From assembly GCA_946186495.1 (NCBI GenBank), contig CAMHNQ010000017.1, positions 1 through 48,880 of the forward strand: 48,880 nt of DNA, given 5' to 3'. A model generated the notes under the pieces. That model made no database searches. It was not told where the DNA came from and was given only the letters and a program-made list of their open reading frames with translations. This DNA is from an uncultured Bacteroidales bacterium. GTDB lineage: Bacteria; Bacteroidota; Bacteroidia; Bacteroidales; WCHB1-69. Every line of letters begins with the position of its first letter. Positions within the stretch are counted from its first letter, which is position 1. The translations under genes and the position numbers were made by a program. Shown in pieces: positions 15,010-23,400 of this stretch.

Positions 15010-17385
15010 TTATTGTTTTGGTATCAATAACTTAGCATATTTAAGGACTAATGTTTTGGAACCAACTGTGTCAAAGAGGACGACGGCACGTGAGTCAGGG
15101 CCAGCACCCGACACGGAATCCACTCGTCCGAAACCAAACTTGCTATGATAGACTCTCACTCCAGGCAAGATGGCTTCGGGGGCCGCTAATTCGCCAATTT
15201 GGTCGAGACGGACTTCTGAGGAGGTTTTCACCACTGGCTTCGGCGCTTGATCGGGTGCTTTTCGGATTTCTCGGCTGTATCCAGTTGGTGTAGAGCGCGT
15301 TCCCGCATTGAATCGGAAAGAGCTTTGTCTCTCGGACTTTGAAAATCCAAAGCTATCGTTTTCTACAGAAGCTTTTTGGGTGATATTCAAAAATCGAACC
15401 GGAATTTCCTCCAAAAAACGGCTTTCCTCGCAAGGGCGACGCTGCCCGTATTGGAATCGCGACATCGCCATGGTAAGAAACACTTGCTTACGCGCCCTTG
15501 TGAGAGCCACATAGAACAATCTCCGTTCCTCCTCCATCTCGTGGCGGGAATCCAGACTCAACGACGACGGAAAAAGGTTCTCCTCCATCCCGGTGATGAA
15601 CACATAGTCAAACTCCAAACCTTTGGCGGAATGGATGGTCATCAAACGCACCACATTGTCTTCGGCCTTTTCATCTCCCTTGTTCAAGTCCCTGTCATCC
15701 AGCAAAGAAACAGATTGCATATACTGGTCCAAAGAGGGGAAATAGGTCTCCAACATCTCTCCCGTCTCTTCGTTGAGGACATTATCGGGTTCTCGCTCGA
15801 TAAAAGACTGTATGGCGTTAAAGAGTTCCGTGACATGGTCCATTCGTTCCTTTTCCTCCACATTTTCACTCAAAGCTTGTGCAAAACCTGATTTCGTAAG
15901 GATCTGCATTCCCAATTCATAAGCATTTTTTGTGGTCAATTGCGCGGAGAAGCCGCTTATCATCGTGGCAAAGTCTCGCATTTTGGCCATGATACCATTG
16001 TTCAGTCCGGTATTGAAATTTTCGGGTTGAGCCACTACATCCCACATCTGCACATGTGCCTCTTGCGCCACTGCGGACACTCTCGCCACCGTGGTGTCAC
16101 CGATTCCACGCATCGGGAAATTAATGACACGGCGCAACGACTCCTCGTCATAATGATTGATAACAAGTCGGAAATATGCCAATAACGTTTTGATTTCCTT
16201 TCTGTTATAGAAGGATATGCTGCCAAATATCTTGTACGGAATGTGCCGTTTCACCATTGCCTCCTCTATTGATCGCGACTGGGTATTGGTACGATAAAGA
16301 ATGGCAAACTGTCTGTTTTCAACATGGTTGCGCATTTGGGTCTCGAAAATTTTGTTTGCAATCTCGTTGGCCTCCTCCAGATCGGACACCGCCCTGATCA
16401 CTTCGATCTTAGGACCCTCATCGTTTTCCGTCCAAACCTCCTTCGGCATACGGTCTTTGTTATGGCTAATGACAGCATTGGCGGCGTTCACGATGTTTTT
16501 GGTGGAGCGATAGTTCTGCTCCAACTTGAAGATACGGGTGTCAGGATAGTCGCGCTTGAAATTGAGGATATTCTGGATGTCGGCGCCGCGAAACCCATAG
16601 ATGCTCTGCGCATCGTCTCCAACCACACAAATATTCTGGTTAAGAGCTGCCAATCGCTTGATAATCAAATATTGAGCATAGTTAGTGTCTTGATACTCGT
16701 CTATGAGGATATAGTTGAAACGGTTTTGGTATTTGAAAACGGCTTCTGGCGAATCGCGAAGCAGCACATTCATGAAATATAGCAAATCATCGAAATCCAT
16801 CGCATTGGACTTGTGCAGTCGGTCGTTATATTTGGCGAAGATTTGCGCAATCATAGGTTTGTTCGACATGCGGTCAGCGGCGGCAATTTCCGGATTGTCA
16901 GCATATTCTTGCGCAGAAAGCAGGCTTGACTTAGCCATGGATATTCTGGAAAGGATGAACCCGGGAGTGTATTGTTTAGGGTCGAGACCCATCTCCTTGA
17001 CGATGCTTTTGATTAATGATTTGGCATCATCCGTATCGTAGATTGTGATGTTATTGCTGAAACCTATTTTTTCGGCTTCGACACGAAGGATGCGATAAAA
17101 GACAGAGTGGAAGGTCCCCATGGTCACTGCTTTCGCCAACTCACCACCCACGAGTTGTATAATCCTTTCTCGCATCTCGGCTGCGGCTTTGTTGGTGAAA
17201 GTCAGCGCCAAAATCCGGTACGGGCTGATGTTATTAACAGCCAACATGTAGGCAATTCTGTAGGTCAATACGCGAGTCTTACCTGAGCCGGCACCGGCCA
17301 AAACCATCACCGGACCTTCGGTTTGGGTCACGGCAACCTTTTGTTGTTCGTTGAGTTCTGATAAAATTGTGTCTTTTTGCGTCAT
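15010..17385 (-). CDS. pcrA: UvrD/PcrA-type superfamily 1 DNA helicase
   Basis: 791 aa, a 3'-5' DNA helicase for nucleotide-excision and mismatch repair and for removing recombinase filaments. SF1 motifs in order: Q-motif LNEQQKVAV, Walker A GAGSGKT (about 32-38), ALTFTNKAAAEMRER, Walker B ILIDEYQDTN, VVGDDAQSIYGFRGA, LEQNYRSTKNIVNAAN, LMTIHSAKGLEFDYVFITGMEENLFP and RRLFYVALTRAR. The C-terminal tail ends with a small Tudor-like domain (GVRVYHSKFGFGRVDSV...VLFDTVGSKTLVLKYAKL), usual in PcrA. First gene of a minus-strand run with GSCFA 3 bp behind. A divergent promoter pair separates it from the candidate RNA upstream. Confidence 0.96.
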   Translation of the reverse strand: MTQKDTILSELNEQQKVAVTQTEGPVMVLAGAGSGKTRVLTYRIAYMLAVNNISPYRILALTFTNKAAAEMRERIIQLVGGELAKAVTMGTFHSVFYRILRVEAEKIGFSNNITIYDTDDAKSLIKSIVKEMGLDPKQYTPGFILSRISMAKSSLLSAQEYADNPEIAAADRMSNKPMIAQIFAKYNDRLHKSNAMDFDDLLYFMNVLLRDSPEAVFKYQNRFNYILIDEYQDTNYAQYLIIKRLAALNQNICVVGDDAQSIYGFRGADIQNILNFKRDYPDTRIFKLEQNYRSTKNIVNAANAVISHNKDRMPKEVWTENDEGPKIEVIRAVSDLEEANEIANKIFETQMRNHVENRQFAILYRTNTQSRSIEEAMVKRHIPYKIFGSISFYNRKEIKTLLAYFRLVINHYDEESLRRVINFPMRGIGDTTVARVSAVAQEAHVQMWDVVAQPENFNTGLNNGIMAKMRDFATMISGFSAQLTTKNAYELGMQILTKSGFAQALSENVEEKERMDHVTELFNAIQSFIEREPDNVLNEETGEMLETYFPSLDQYMQSVSLLDDRDLNKGDEKAEDNVVRLMTIHSAKGLEFDYVFITGMEENLFPSSLSLDSRHEMEEERRLFYVALTRARKQVFLTMAMSRFQYGQRRPCEESRFLEEIPVRFLNITQKASVENDSFGFSKSERQSSFRFNAGTRSTPTGYSREIRKAPDQAPKPVVKTSSEVRLDQIGELAAPEAILPGVRVYHSKFGFGRVDSVSGAGPDSRAVVLFDTVGSKTLVLKYAKLLIPKQ

Positions 17386-17444
17386 TTTGCCCTTGAAGTT
17401 GTACGTCTTAATTTTAAGAGTTATTTGTAAAATTTATATTATAA

Positions 17445-17452
17445 CAAAATTA
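17445..17452 (-). promoter_or_regulatory. -7 promoter box for pcrA
   Basis: TAATTTTG on the minus strand fits TAnnTTTG, about 60 bases upstream of the ATG at 17385. Confidence 0.5.
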
Positions 17453-17484
17453 TATCAACATTAATATTTGAATCAAAAATTTTG

Positions 17485-17492
17485 TATATTTG
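17485..17492 (+). promoter_or_regulatory. -7 promoter box for the candidate small RNA
   Basis: TATATTTG followed by CACG fits TAnnTTTG. It points away from pcrA and into the inverted-repeat region at 17511-17611, with no downstream ORF on this strand. Confidence 0.55.
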
Positions 17493-17498
17493 CACGTC

Positions 17499-17620
17499 GT
17501 AAGACAAAGAACAAAGGGATGCCGGTAAGTCCCACCTTTATTTTACACATTATCAATTTTTCCCACCTTTTTAATTTGGCAATTACTCAATAAAATCCGG
17601 CACCCCTTTGTTATTTCTTT
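17499..17620 (+). ncRNA. Candidate small RNA closed by a 15-bp stem
   Basis: A gene-free stretch between pcrA and the P-loop kinase gene. Arms 17511-17525 (ACAAAGGGATGCCGG) and 17597-17611 (CCGGCACCCCTTTGT) pair over 15 positions with one mismatch and enclose an AU-rich 71-nt interior. The 3' arm is followed by T-rich sequence. Inside are two exact copies of TCCCACCTTT (17530-17539 and 17561-17570). A promoter box at 17485-17492 would start transcription about 17499. A long closing stem with an open AU-rich interior recalls 6S-type RNAs (the 6S-Flavo family occurs in this phylum), but I cannot test that. The minus strand pairs even better (a G-U replaces the mismatch) but has no promoter box, so orientation is not certain. 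Ends are estimates. Confidence 0.42.
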
Positions 17621-17626
17621 AACGCA

Positions 17627-18178
17627 TCATATATTTTGCAAGACTTGTTTGACCTGGAAGTACAAAGCTTCGAAATTTCCGTTGTTGTTAAAGACATAAT
17701 CAGCCATCTGCATACAGCGGCCGATGTTTTGATGGTTAGGGTCAGTGGAAGACATTTCACGTTGTTCATTGTCAAGGAAAGTCTCAAAAGTAATCTGGTC
17801 GGTTTCGGAAGCGCGTTCAACGACACGTTCATAGCGGATACGCGGGTCGGCATCTACGCCAAAGAGCAGGAAGTTCTCATGCCGTCTCAAAGACATCACC
17901 TCCCCAGGTGTCCTCACGCTCTCAATTACGGCATTCTCACCGTTTTCAGCGGCTTGAAGATACAGTTGATCAACAATATAGGATGGGGTGTGGGAGGCTC
18001 TCAGATCGTTTGCGACAACCACATAAGTATCGCGATTAAGCTCGAGACCCCGCCGCTTTGCCTCTTCCATGAGAAAACCACGCACGGAATAGTGCCTGAA
18101 ACCGTAATGCAGGGCCAGGTAGTCCACTATAGTACCCTTGCCAGCACCCAATGTACCTGTTATACCTATAATTTTCAT
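17627..18178 (-). CDS. P-loop nucleoside/nucleotide kinase-like protein (dephospho-CoA kinase-like)
   Basis: 183 aa from the ATG at 18178; a longer in-frame start 17 codons upstream is rejected because the P-loop must sit near the N-terminus. MKIIGITGTLGAGKGTIVDYL has the Walker A motif G-T-L-G-A-G-K-G-T. HYSVRGFLMEEAKRRGLELNRD follows as a substrate/LID-like region, then VIESVRTPGEVMSLRR and VDADPRIRYERVVERA. The fold is that of CoaE/adenylate-kinase-like NMP kinases, and relatives in this phylum are often annotated as dephospho-CoA kinase or AAA-family ATPase. The substrate cannot be fixed from sequence. It follows the HIT gene on the same strand, in a greA-HIT-kinase set. Confidence 0.75.
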   Translation of the reverse strand: MKIIGITGTLGAGKGTIVDYLALHYGFRHYSVRGFLMEEAKRRGLELNRDTYVVVANDLRASHTPSYIVDQLYLQAAENGENAVIESVRTPGEVMSLRRHENFLLFGVDADPRIRYERVVERASETDQITFETFLDNEQREMSSTDPNHQNIGRCMQMADYVFNNNGNFEALYFQVKQVLQNI

Positions 18179-18233
18179 AACAAAGATAATACGAAAAGGT
18201 GGCACACGAATGCGCCACCTGAACCACAAATTG

Positions 18234-18632
18234 TTATTGGATGGCAGCGGAAATCTTTGCCGCTATGTCTTGGAACTCCTCCTGGCTGAGTTGTACGCGA
18301 GGGGCCTTGAAATCCAAATCCCCTATCCCGTTAATCGGCACCAGATGGATATGGTTATGGGGGACATCTATGCCTATCACTGCGACACCGATACGTTTAC
18401 AAGGAAGCACTTTCTTCATAGCAACAGCGACCTTCTTGGCAAAGACCATCATGTCTGCCAGCATCTTGTCATCCAAATCAAAAATATAGTCGTTTTGCAG
18501 TTTTGTGATAACAAGAGTGTGGCCTTTTGCTAAAGGAGAAATATCAAGGAATGCGAAGAAACGGTCATCTTCGGCGATTTTATAGCAGGGAATATCCCCG
18601 TTTACGATTTTTGTGAAAATAGTCTCTTCCAT
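18234..18632 (-). CDS. HIT family nucleotide hydrolase/transferase
   Basis: 132 aa from the ATG at 18632, chosen because MEETIFTKIVNGDIPCYKIAED is the canonical HIT start and because the upstream extension would run into greA. The histidine triad is HNHIHLVP near residues 95-102. FAFLDISPLAKGHTLVI is the other conserved block. HINT-type enzymes hydrolyse adenosine phosphoramidates and related nucleotides. Its start is 10 bp after the greA stop, so the two are co-transcribed. Confidence 0.93.
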   Translation of the reverse strand: MEETIFTKIVNGDIPCYKIAEDDRFFAFLDISPLAKGHTLVITKLQNDYIFDLDDKMLADMMVFAKKVAVAMKKVLPCKRIGVAVIGIDVPHNHIHLVPINGIGDLDFKAPRVQLSQEEFQDIAAKISAAIQ

Positions 18633-18642
18633 GATGAGGTGA

Positions 18643-19116
18643 TTAACGTGAAATATCCAAAATTTGAAAATCCATAACTCCGGCAGGGGCCTGAACGGAA
18701 ACAATGTCGCCTTTGGAATTGCCGATGAGTGCCTTGGCAATCGGACTGGAAACAGAAATTTTACCTGCTTTCAAATCAGATTCCGACTCAGGGACAATCG
18801 TATAGGTCATTTCCGCATTATTCTTCATGTTCTTAATTTTCACGATAGAATAAATCAGAACCTTGGAGACATCAATCTTGGATTCGTCCAATACCCTGGC
18901 CTTGGCAATGAGATTCCGAAGATTGGCAATCTTCAGCTCGAGAAGGCCTTGTGCTTCCTTAGCAGCGTCATATTCCGCATTTTCGGAAAGGTCACCCTTA
19001 TCTCTTGCTTCAGCGATGGCTTGTGAGATTTTAGGGCGTTCCACAGCCTCCAGTTGGCTTAGCTCGCGCTTGAGAGCATCTAAGCCTTCTTGTGTGTAAT
19101 ACTTTACATCTTCCAT
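18643..19116 (-). CDS. greA: Transcription elongation factor GreA
   Basis: 157 aa from the ATG at 19116 (MEDVKYYTQEGLDALKRELSQLE); the 22-codon upstream extension crosses the terminator hairpin at 19141-19171 and is rejected. GreA enters the RNA polymerase secondary channel and stimulates cleavage of backtracked transcripts. The N-terminal coiled coil has ARDKGDLSENAEYDAAKEAQG, with the acidic tip residues present. The C-terminal FKBP-like domain has SPIAKALIGNSKGDIVSVQAPAG. It heads a greA-HIT-kinase gene set. Confidence 0.96.
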   Translation of the reverse strand: MEDVKYYTQEGLDALKRELSQLEAVERPKISQAIAEARDKGDLSENAEYDAAKEAQGLLELKIANLRNLIAKARVLDESKIDVSKVLIYSIVKIKNMKNNAEMTYTIVPESESDLKAGKISVSSPIAKALIGNSKGDIVSVQAPAGVMDFQILDISR

Positions 19117-19140
19117 AATTTGCCTGATAAATTTACACAA

Positions 19141-19171
19141 AATAGAAGAGACTTCAGGAGTCTCTTCTATT
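19141..19171 (-). terminator. Terminator of the receptor/T9SS/PorV operon
   Basis: Perfect 13-bp inverted repeat AATAGAAGAGACT / 5-nt loop / AGTCTCTTCTATT, followed on the minus strand by TTGTG. It lies just after the PorV-like stop codon (19197) and before greA. Confidence 0.8.
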
Positions 19172-19196
19172 TTGAAATGCAATAAAAAAACTTAAA

Positions 19197-20381
19197 TTAT
19201 AAGCTTATCTTAATACCCATGTAGTGATTGCCTCTCCACTTGTTGGTGAATCTGTAACCATAATCCAAGTACATTCTCGGACCGATAGTCTTGTTCTTGC
19301 GCTCCTTGGTGAAAGGAATGCAGACAGAAGCGCCAACAGAAGGACCGGCGAAGAAAGAATCGCTATTGAAAAGGAGTGCAGCGGTCTCGTTCACGTTAGC
19401 TTTGGCTCCGCGACCAACGCTTTCCAGACCATAACCGGCACGAACCATAAAGATGTTCCTGAATCCGTATTCCAAACCGATGGAGAAGATATCACGGGAG
19501 TAGGAATTTGCGGTAAAAGCACCGGCAAACGTGATTCTATGTTCGGCATTATCACGTGTGAGGCCTTCGGCAGCGAGATCCTCCTTGCTGAATTCAGCGT
19601 ATTCAGCACCGAAGAACAGCAAGTCATAGGAAACGCCGATAGAGAGCAGTGAAGGCATCTCAAACTCGGCAGAACGCATCTCTACGGTTTGCTCATAATC
19701 CTGACCGAAGAGAGTTGCGTGTGCGGAAAGTCCGTCACCTTTGTAGCTCATCGGCAGACCGATGTTCTTCAACGTGACACCAATCTTGAAATTCTCGAAC
19801 TTGCCGGTCACATACTGGACACCAGCGTCGATTGCAAAGCCTGTTGCACGAGAGTCTGAGATACGTTCATTGATAATCTTGATACTCACACCACCCTTGA
19901 TGAAGTTGTTAAAAGACTTCGCATAATGCAATCCAATATAGGTAAGGGTGGGACTAAAGGTACCCAGACCGCCTTCGGGTTGCTCGGTTGTGGTGATCTG
20001 AATATCGCCAAAACTTTGCGAGAAGAAAGAGACGGCAATGACACCGAAATCCTTATTCTTGCCAAGGTGCTGAGCAATTCCGAAAGAGTTAAGCGCAATT
20101 CCGGCATTGGAACCCACAAGATACTGGGTCCTGTTGAAGCTGAGTTCAGTTTTGCGGACTGAAGTCAAACCAGCAACATTGGTGAAGACAGACTCCAAAC
20201 CGCGAACCTCTGCGACTCCGGCGCCTGCCAGACCGCTTGTACGTGCCCACGGGTCAATCAACAGGTGTGATGCACCCGCTTGACCTGAACGGTCTCTGTT
20301 ACCTGCAAATACCATAGAGGTACTTGCAGATAAGAGCGCGATAATTGTACAAATAATTAATGATTTATATAGATTTTTCAT
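19197..20381 (-). CDS. porV: PorV/PorQ-family outer-membrane beta-barrel
   Basis: 394 aa. Signal peptide ends SMVFAG. The mature start GASHLLIDPWARTSGLAGAGVAEVRGLESVFTNVAGLT is the FadL-like N-terminal block of PorV/PorQ proteins, with strands throughout and a C-terminal aromatic-rich YRFTNKWRGNHYMGIKISL. PorV is the T9SS shuttle that collects cargo from the SprA translocon and hands it to the surface attachment complex. Genomes often have several PorV-like paralogs, and this copy sits directly behind a giant T9SS-type cargo gene and its receptor (27 bp gap), so it may be a dedicated partner rather than the core shuttle. The gene symbol is by family, not proven orthology. Confidence 0.8.
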   Translation of the reverse strand: MKNLYKSLIICTIIALLSASTSMVFAGNRDRSGQAGASHLLIDPWARTSGLAGAGVAEVRGLESVFTNVAGLTSVRKTELSFNRTQYLVGSNAGIALNSFGIAQHLGKNKDFGVIAVSFFSQSFGDIQITTTEQPEGGLGTFSPTLTYIGLHYAKSFNNFIKGGVSIKIINERISDSRATGFAIDAGVQYVTGKFENFKIGVTLKNIGLPMSYKGDGLSAHATLFGQDYEQTVEMRSAEFEMPSLLSIGVSYDLLFFGAEYAEFSKEDLAAEGLTRDNAEHRITFAGAFTANSYSRDIFSIGLEYGFRNIFMVRAGYGLESVGRGAKANVNETAALLFNSDSFFAGPSVGASVCIPFTKERKNKTIGPRMYLDYGYRFTNKWRGNHYMGIKISL

Positions 20382-20408
20382 ATTCTCTTTTTTTTAAGAT
20401 TAATCATT

Positions 20409-23400
20409 TTAGAAACCATTCAAGTCTGTAGGACGCATATTGCAGAAGAATTTCAACGTACGTTCGCCAATACCCGGTGCATTGATATGAATAATGTAAA
20501 CACCGCTAGCTATCGGAATATTGGCATGGTTCTTAAGATCCCATTGCACATAAGAGTTAGCGTCGGTACCGTGGGTCAGCGTTCTGATCAACGTACCATT
20601 CACTGTGTAGATGGAAATCGTACATGATGCAGGAAGATTCACAATACGGACATAATTCTCAAGAGCATTATGCTCATAATTGGAGAAGCCGTAATAAGGA
20701 TTCGGAACAATGTTGATTTCTTGCAACAGTTCCTGAACATCGGCCACTTGCTCGACCTTTTCAGGGGCAATGTTCTTCGTCGTGAACTCATACATAGGAT
20801 AACCACCGTTCTGGGAAGCGTTTGGTGCATCGGCGACATTGTCATACCAACGAGAGGAGTATCTCTGGTAAGGACGGGAAACGCGCAGCTTGATAGTAGC
20901 ATCAGAGGACAACCACTCGCTTTCCTGCATTTGGGCCGGCATCGGGATACTTGTCCACATCACATTGTTGAAGATTTGCATCTTCTTTGCCTTACGGGCC
21001 GCACTGCTCATTGTCGATTCTGCAACTACGGTTTTGAACTTTTCACTCAACCAGCGGCAATCGTCATACGGACCACATTCATAATAAGGATAGACAACTC
21101 CGTCAGAACCGGTAAAGGTATTGCCGTAGGTGACACCCTGGGCGCTAACTGTCTGATAACCGTCGTTATAGTTACGAGCGTCTCTGTTGGCGAAACGGTA
21201 ATATACTGAAGAGGTGTTACCGGAACTTCCGACGACGTAGACATAGTGACGTCCGCCATACAAGGGTTCGCCGAATTCAATTCCATAATATGAACGGTAC
21301 TGATTGAAAGCAGCTTCTGAAATCGGGATGGGTTTACCAGTCTCCTCATCCAAAATCAAAGTGTCCGCATCATAGTCGCGAGCGAAAGCGTAAACATTCG
21401 TCGGGTTGAAAATCATGTCATTACCATTATTGTAGGTATCCTCAGAGTTTTCTGCAAACATAATGTTCAAACGCTCACCCGTCTCCACGTTGATAGCATA
21501 ACCAGGGAACCAACCAAAACCGGTAGTACCTGAATTATCGATATTACCATCCTTGTCAACAGAAGGACAGGTCTTGGGCTCATGACGAATATTATGGTAA
21601 GTGGTACCATTGAACTCTTGTGTCACAGTGAAATCACCGTCAACATCAGCGGAACCTGCTTCGAGGACGAGGGCGCGGGTCCAGAGGCTCTTGTCAGGAG
21701 TCAGGACGATGTCAACGGAATAGAGGTTGGTCAACGTCTGGTTGTAGGAAGCAAGATTCGTCAAAGCAACGGGATACTCGAAATCATAATAACGGGGTTG
21801 AGGGCAGGTTTTACTTGTAACAACATCTTTAATCAGATAATTGGCCTTGGGACCACCGTCATAAGGCGAACTCATTACGTAAGGAGCCCAAGTACCCGAC
21901 ACAAGACCCTCGAACTGTTGGTTAGGATCCATGAATCCACGAACAGGTTCAGAAGACTCATTGGTTGGCATGGTGACAAGATTGAAGAAGTCCTCAGCAC
22001 GCCACTTCATGTAGTCGCACTGTGCCTGATCCTCTTGGACGGAGTTACAATCCCACTTGCTGGAAGCGGTTTGCTGACCGGCGCGAATCCAGTTGGAGGG
22101 ATTTTCTCCTTCACCATCCACAAGACCGGAAAGCCACATGACATCGCCACTGTAAGTGATGCTGGAACCGAGGACGTCAGGTTGTGCATACCAGGTTTTG
22201 TTTCGGTAGTTATATCCACCGTTATCGTTCACATATTTGTCAAGATTCTGCTGATATATTTTGAAGTCAGCATTCTTGATGGAGATGGAGATACCCAAAT
22301 CAAGGAATAATTGTTCATTTGTCATGCTGATAGGCATTGCAGCTGTGCTGCTACGGGCAGCAACCGTGTCGCCTTCTTCAATCGTGAAGATTCCGTTGTC
22401 TATCAGCTCTCTGTCAGAAACCTCATCAGAGATAATCAACTGCCACATTGTGCTGTCGTTGACATCTGCGGAAACATCGTTCGGGAGGAACTTGACCGTA
22501 TAATCCCAAGGTTTCACTTTCAAGGGGTCAATAACCTGAATGTTCAGAGGACCATAGTTGTTCTTATACTGAATATTGTTGTACACATTGTTGGCGAGGA
22601 CCAACTCACGGGATTCATCAGTCATGTCAAGGAAGAAACCACCATTACCCTGACCCTCAATACGGGTAATCATAGGAACGTCACCGTATTTGGAGTTGAG
22701 GATTGTTTCAACAGGTTTGTGCGGAATACCGGTCGTGACCTTGATGTTCCGGCGGCCAGCCAGATAAGGGGCTTGCTGACCGTCAAGATTGTCGGCATTG
22801 AGGCTGAATTTCTTATACTCATTATAACCGTAAGCCAGTACAAGGAAGTAATACTCCTTATGGTTGACGAGCTTTCTGTTCGTACCGGTCGCGAACTTGT
22901 CTTCCGTGATTCGGAAAGAGTGGGAAATGCCAAGGTCGGAGCCGTTCACCATTTCAGTAGCGACAGCCGTTCCGATTGCATCATTGTAGACCCAGTTGAT
23001 CAACTGTCCGACACCGTTCTGAATATCACATTGGGCAACGAGGAGTGCCTTGTTGGCATCATCAAGGTCAGTCACACTGACAGAAGAATTTGCCAATTGA
23101 TAAATCATATAACCTTCAAAGACATAAGAACGTTGATCTTGGGAAAGCGTGTCAATAGCCGTCACCGTTTGGTAAGAGTGAACGGCAATCGTAGTGTCTG
23201 CACCCGTCGAAGTATAGGTGTGGACAGAATCGATATACTCAACAAGCTTTGAAGTCTCAAGTGTTCTCGGAATCTGAGGATCGACTTCAGTATAGGTTTC
23301 GTGATAATTGTTCTTACGAGGATCATTATTGGAGATGTAGAGAATGAGTTCATTCTCCAGTTCGCGGATAGTGACATCGGGAGCATCAGGACCGTCAAGA

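Noticed and set aside
18179-18229. 17-codon extension of the P-loop kinase
   Set aside because: Reads MWFRWRIRVPPFRIIFV before the canonical MKIIGITG start; the P-loop is normally at the extreme N-terminus.
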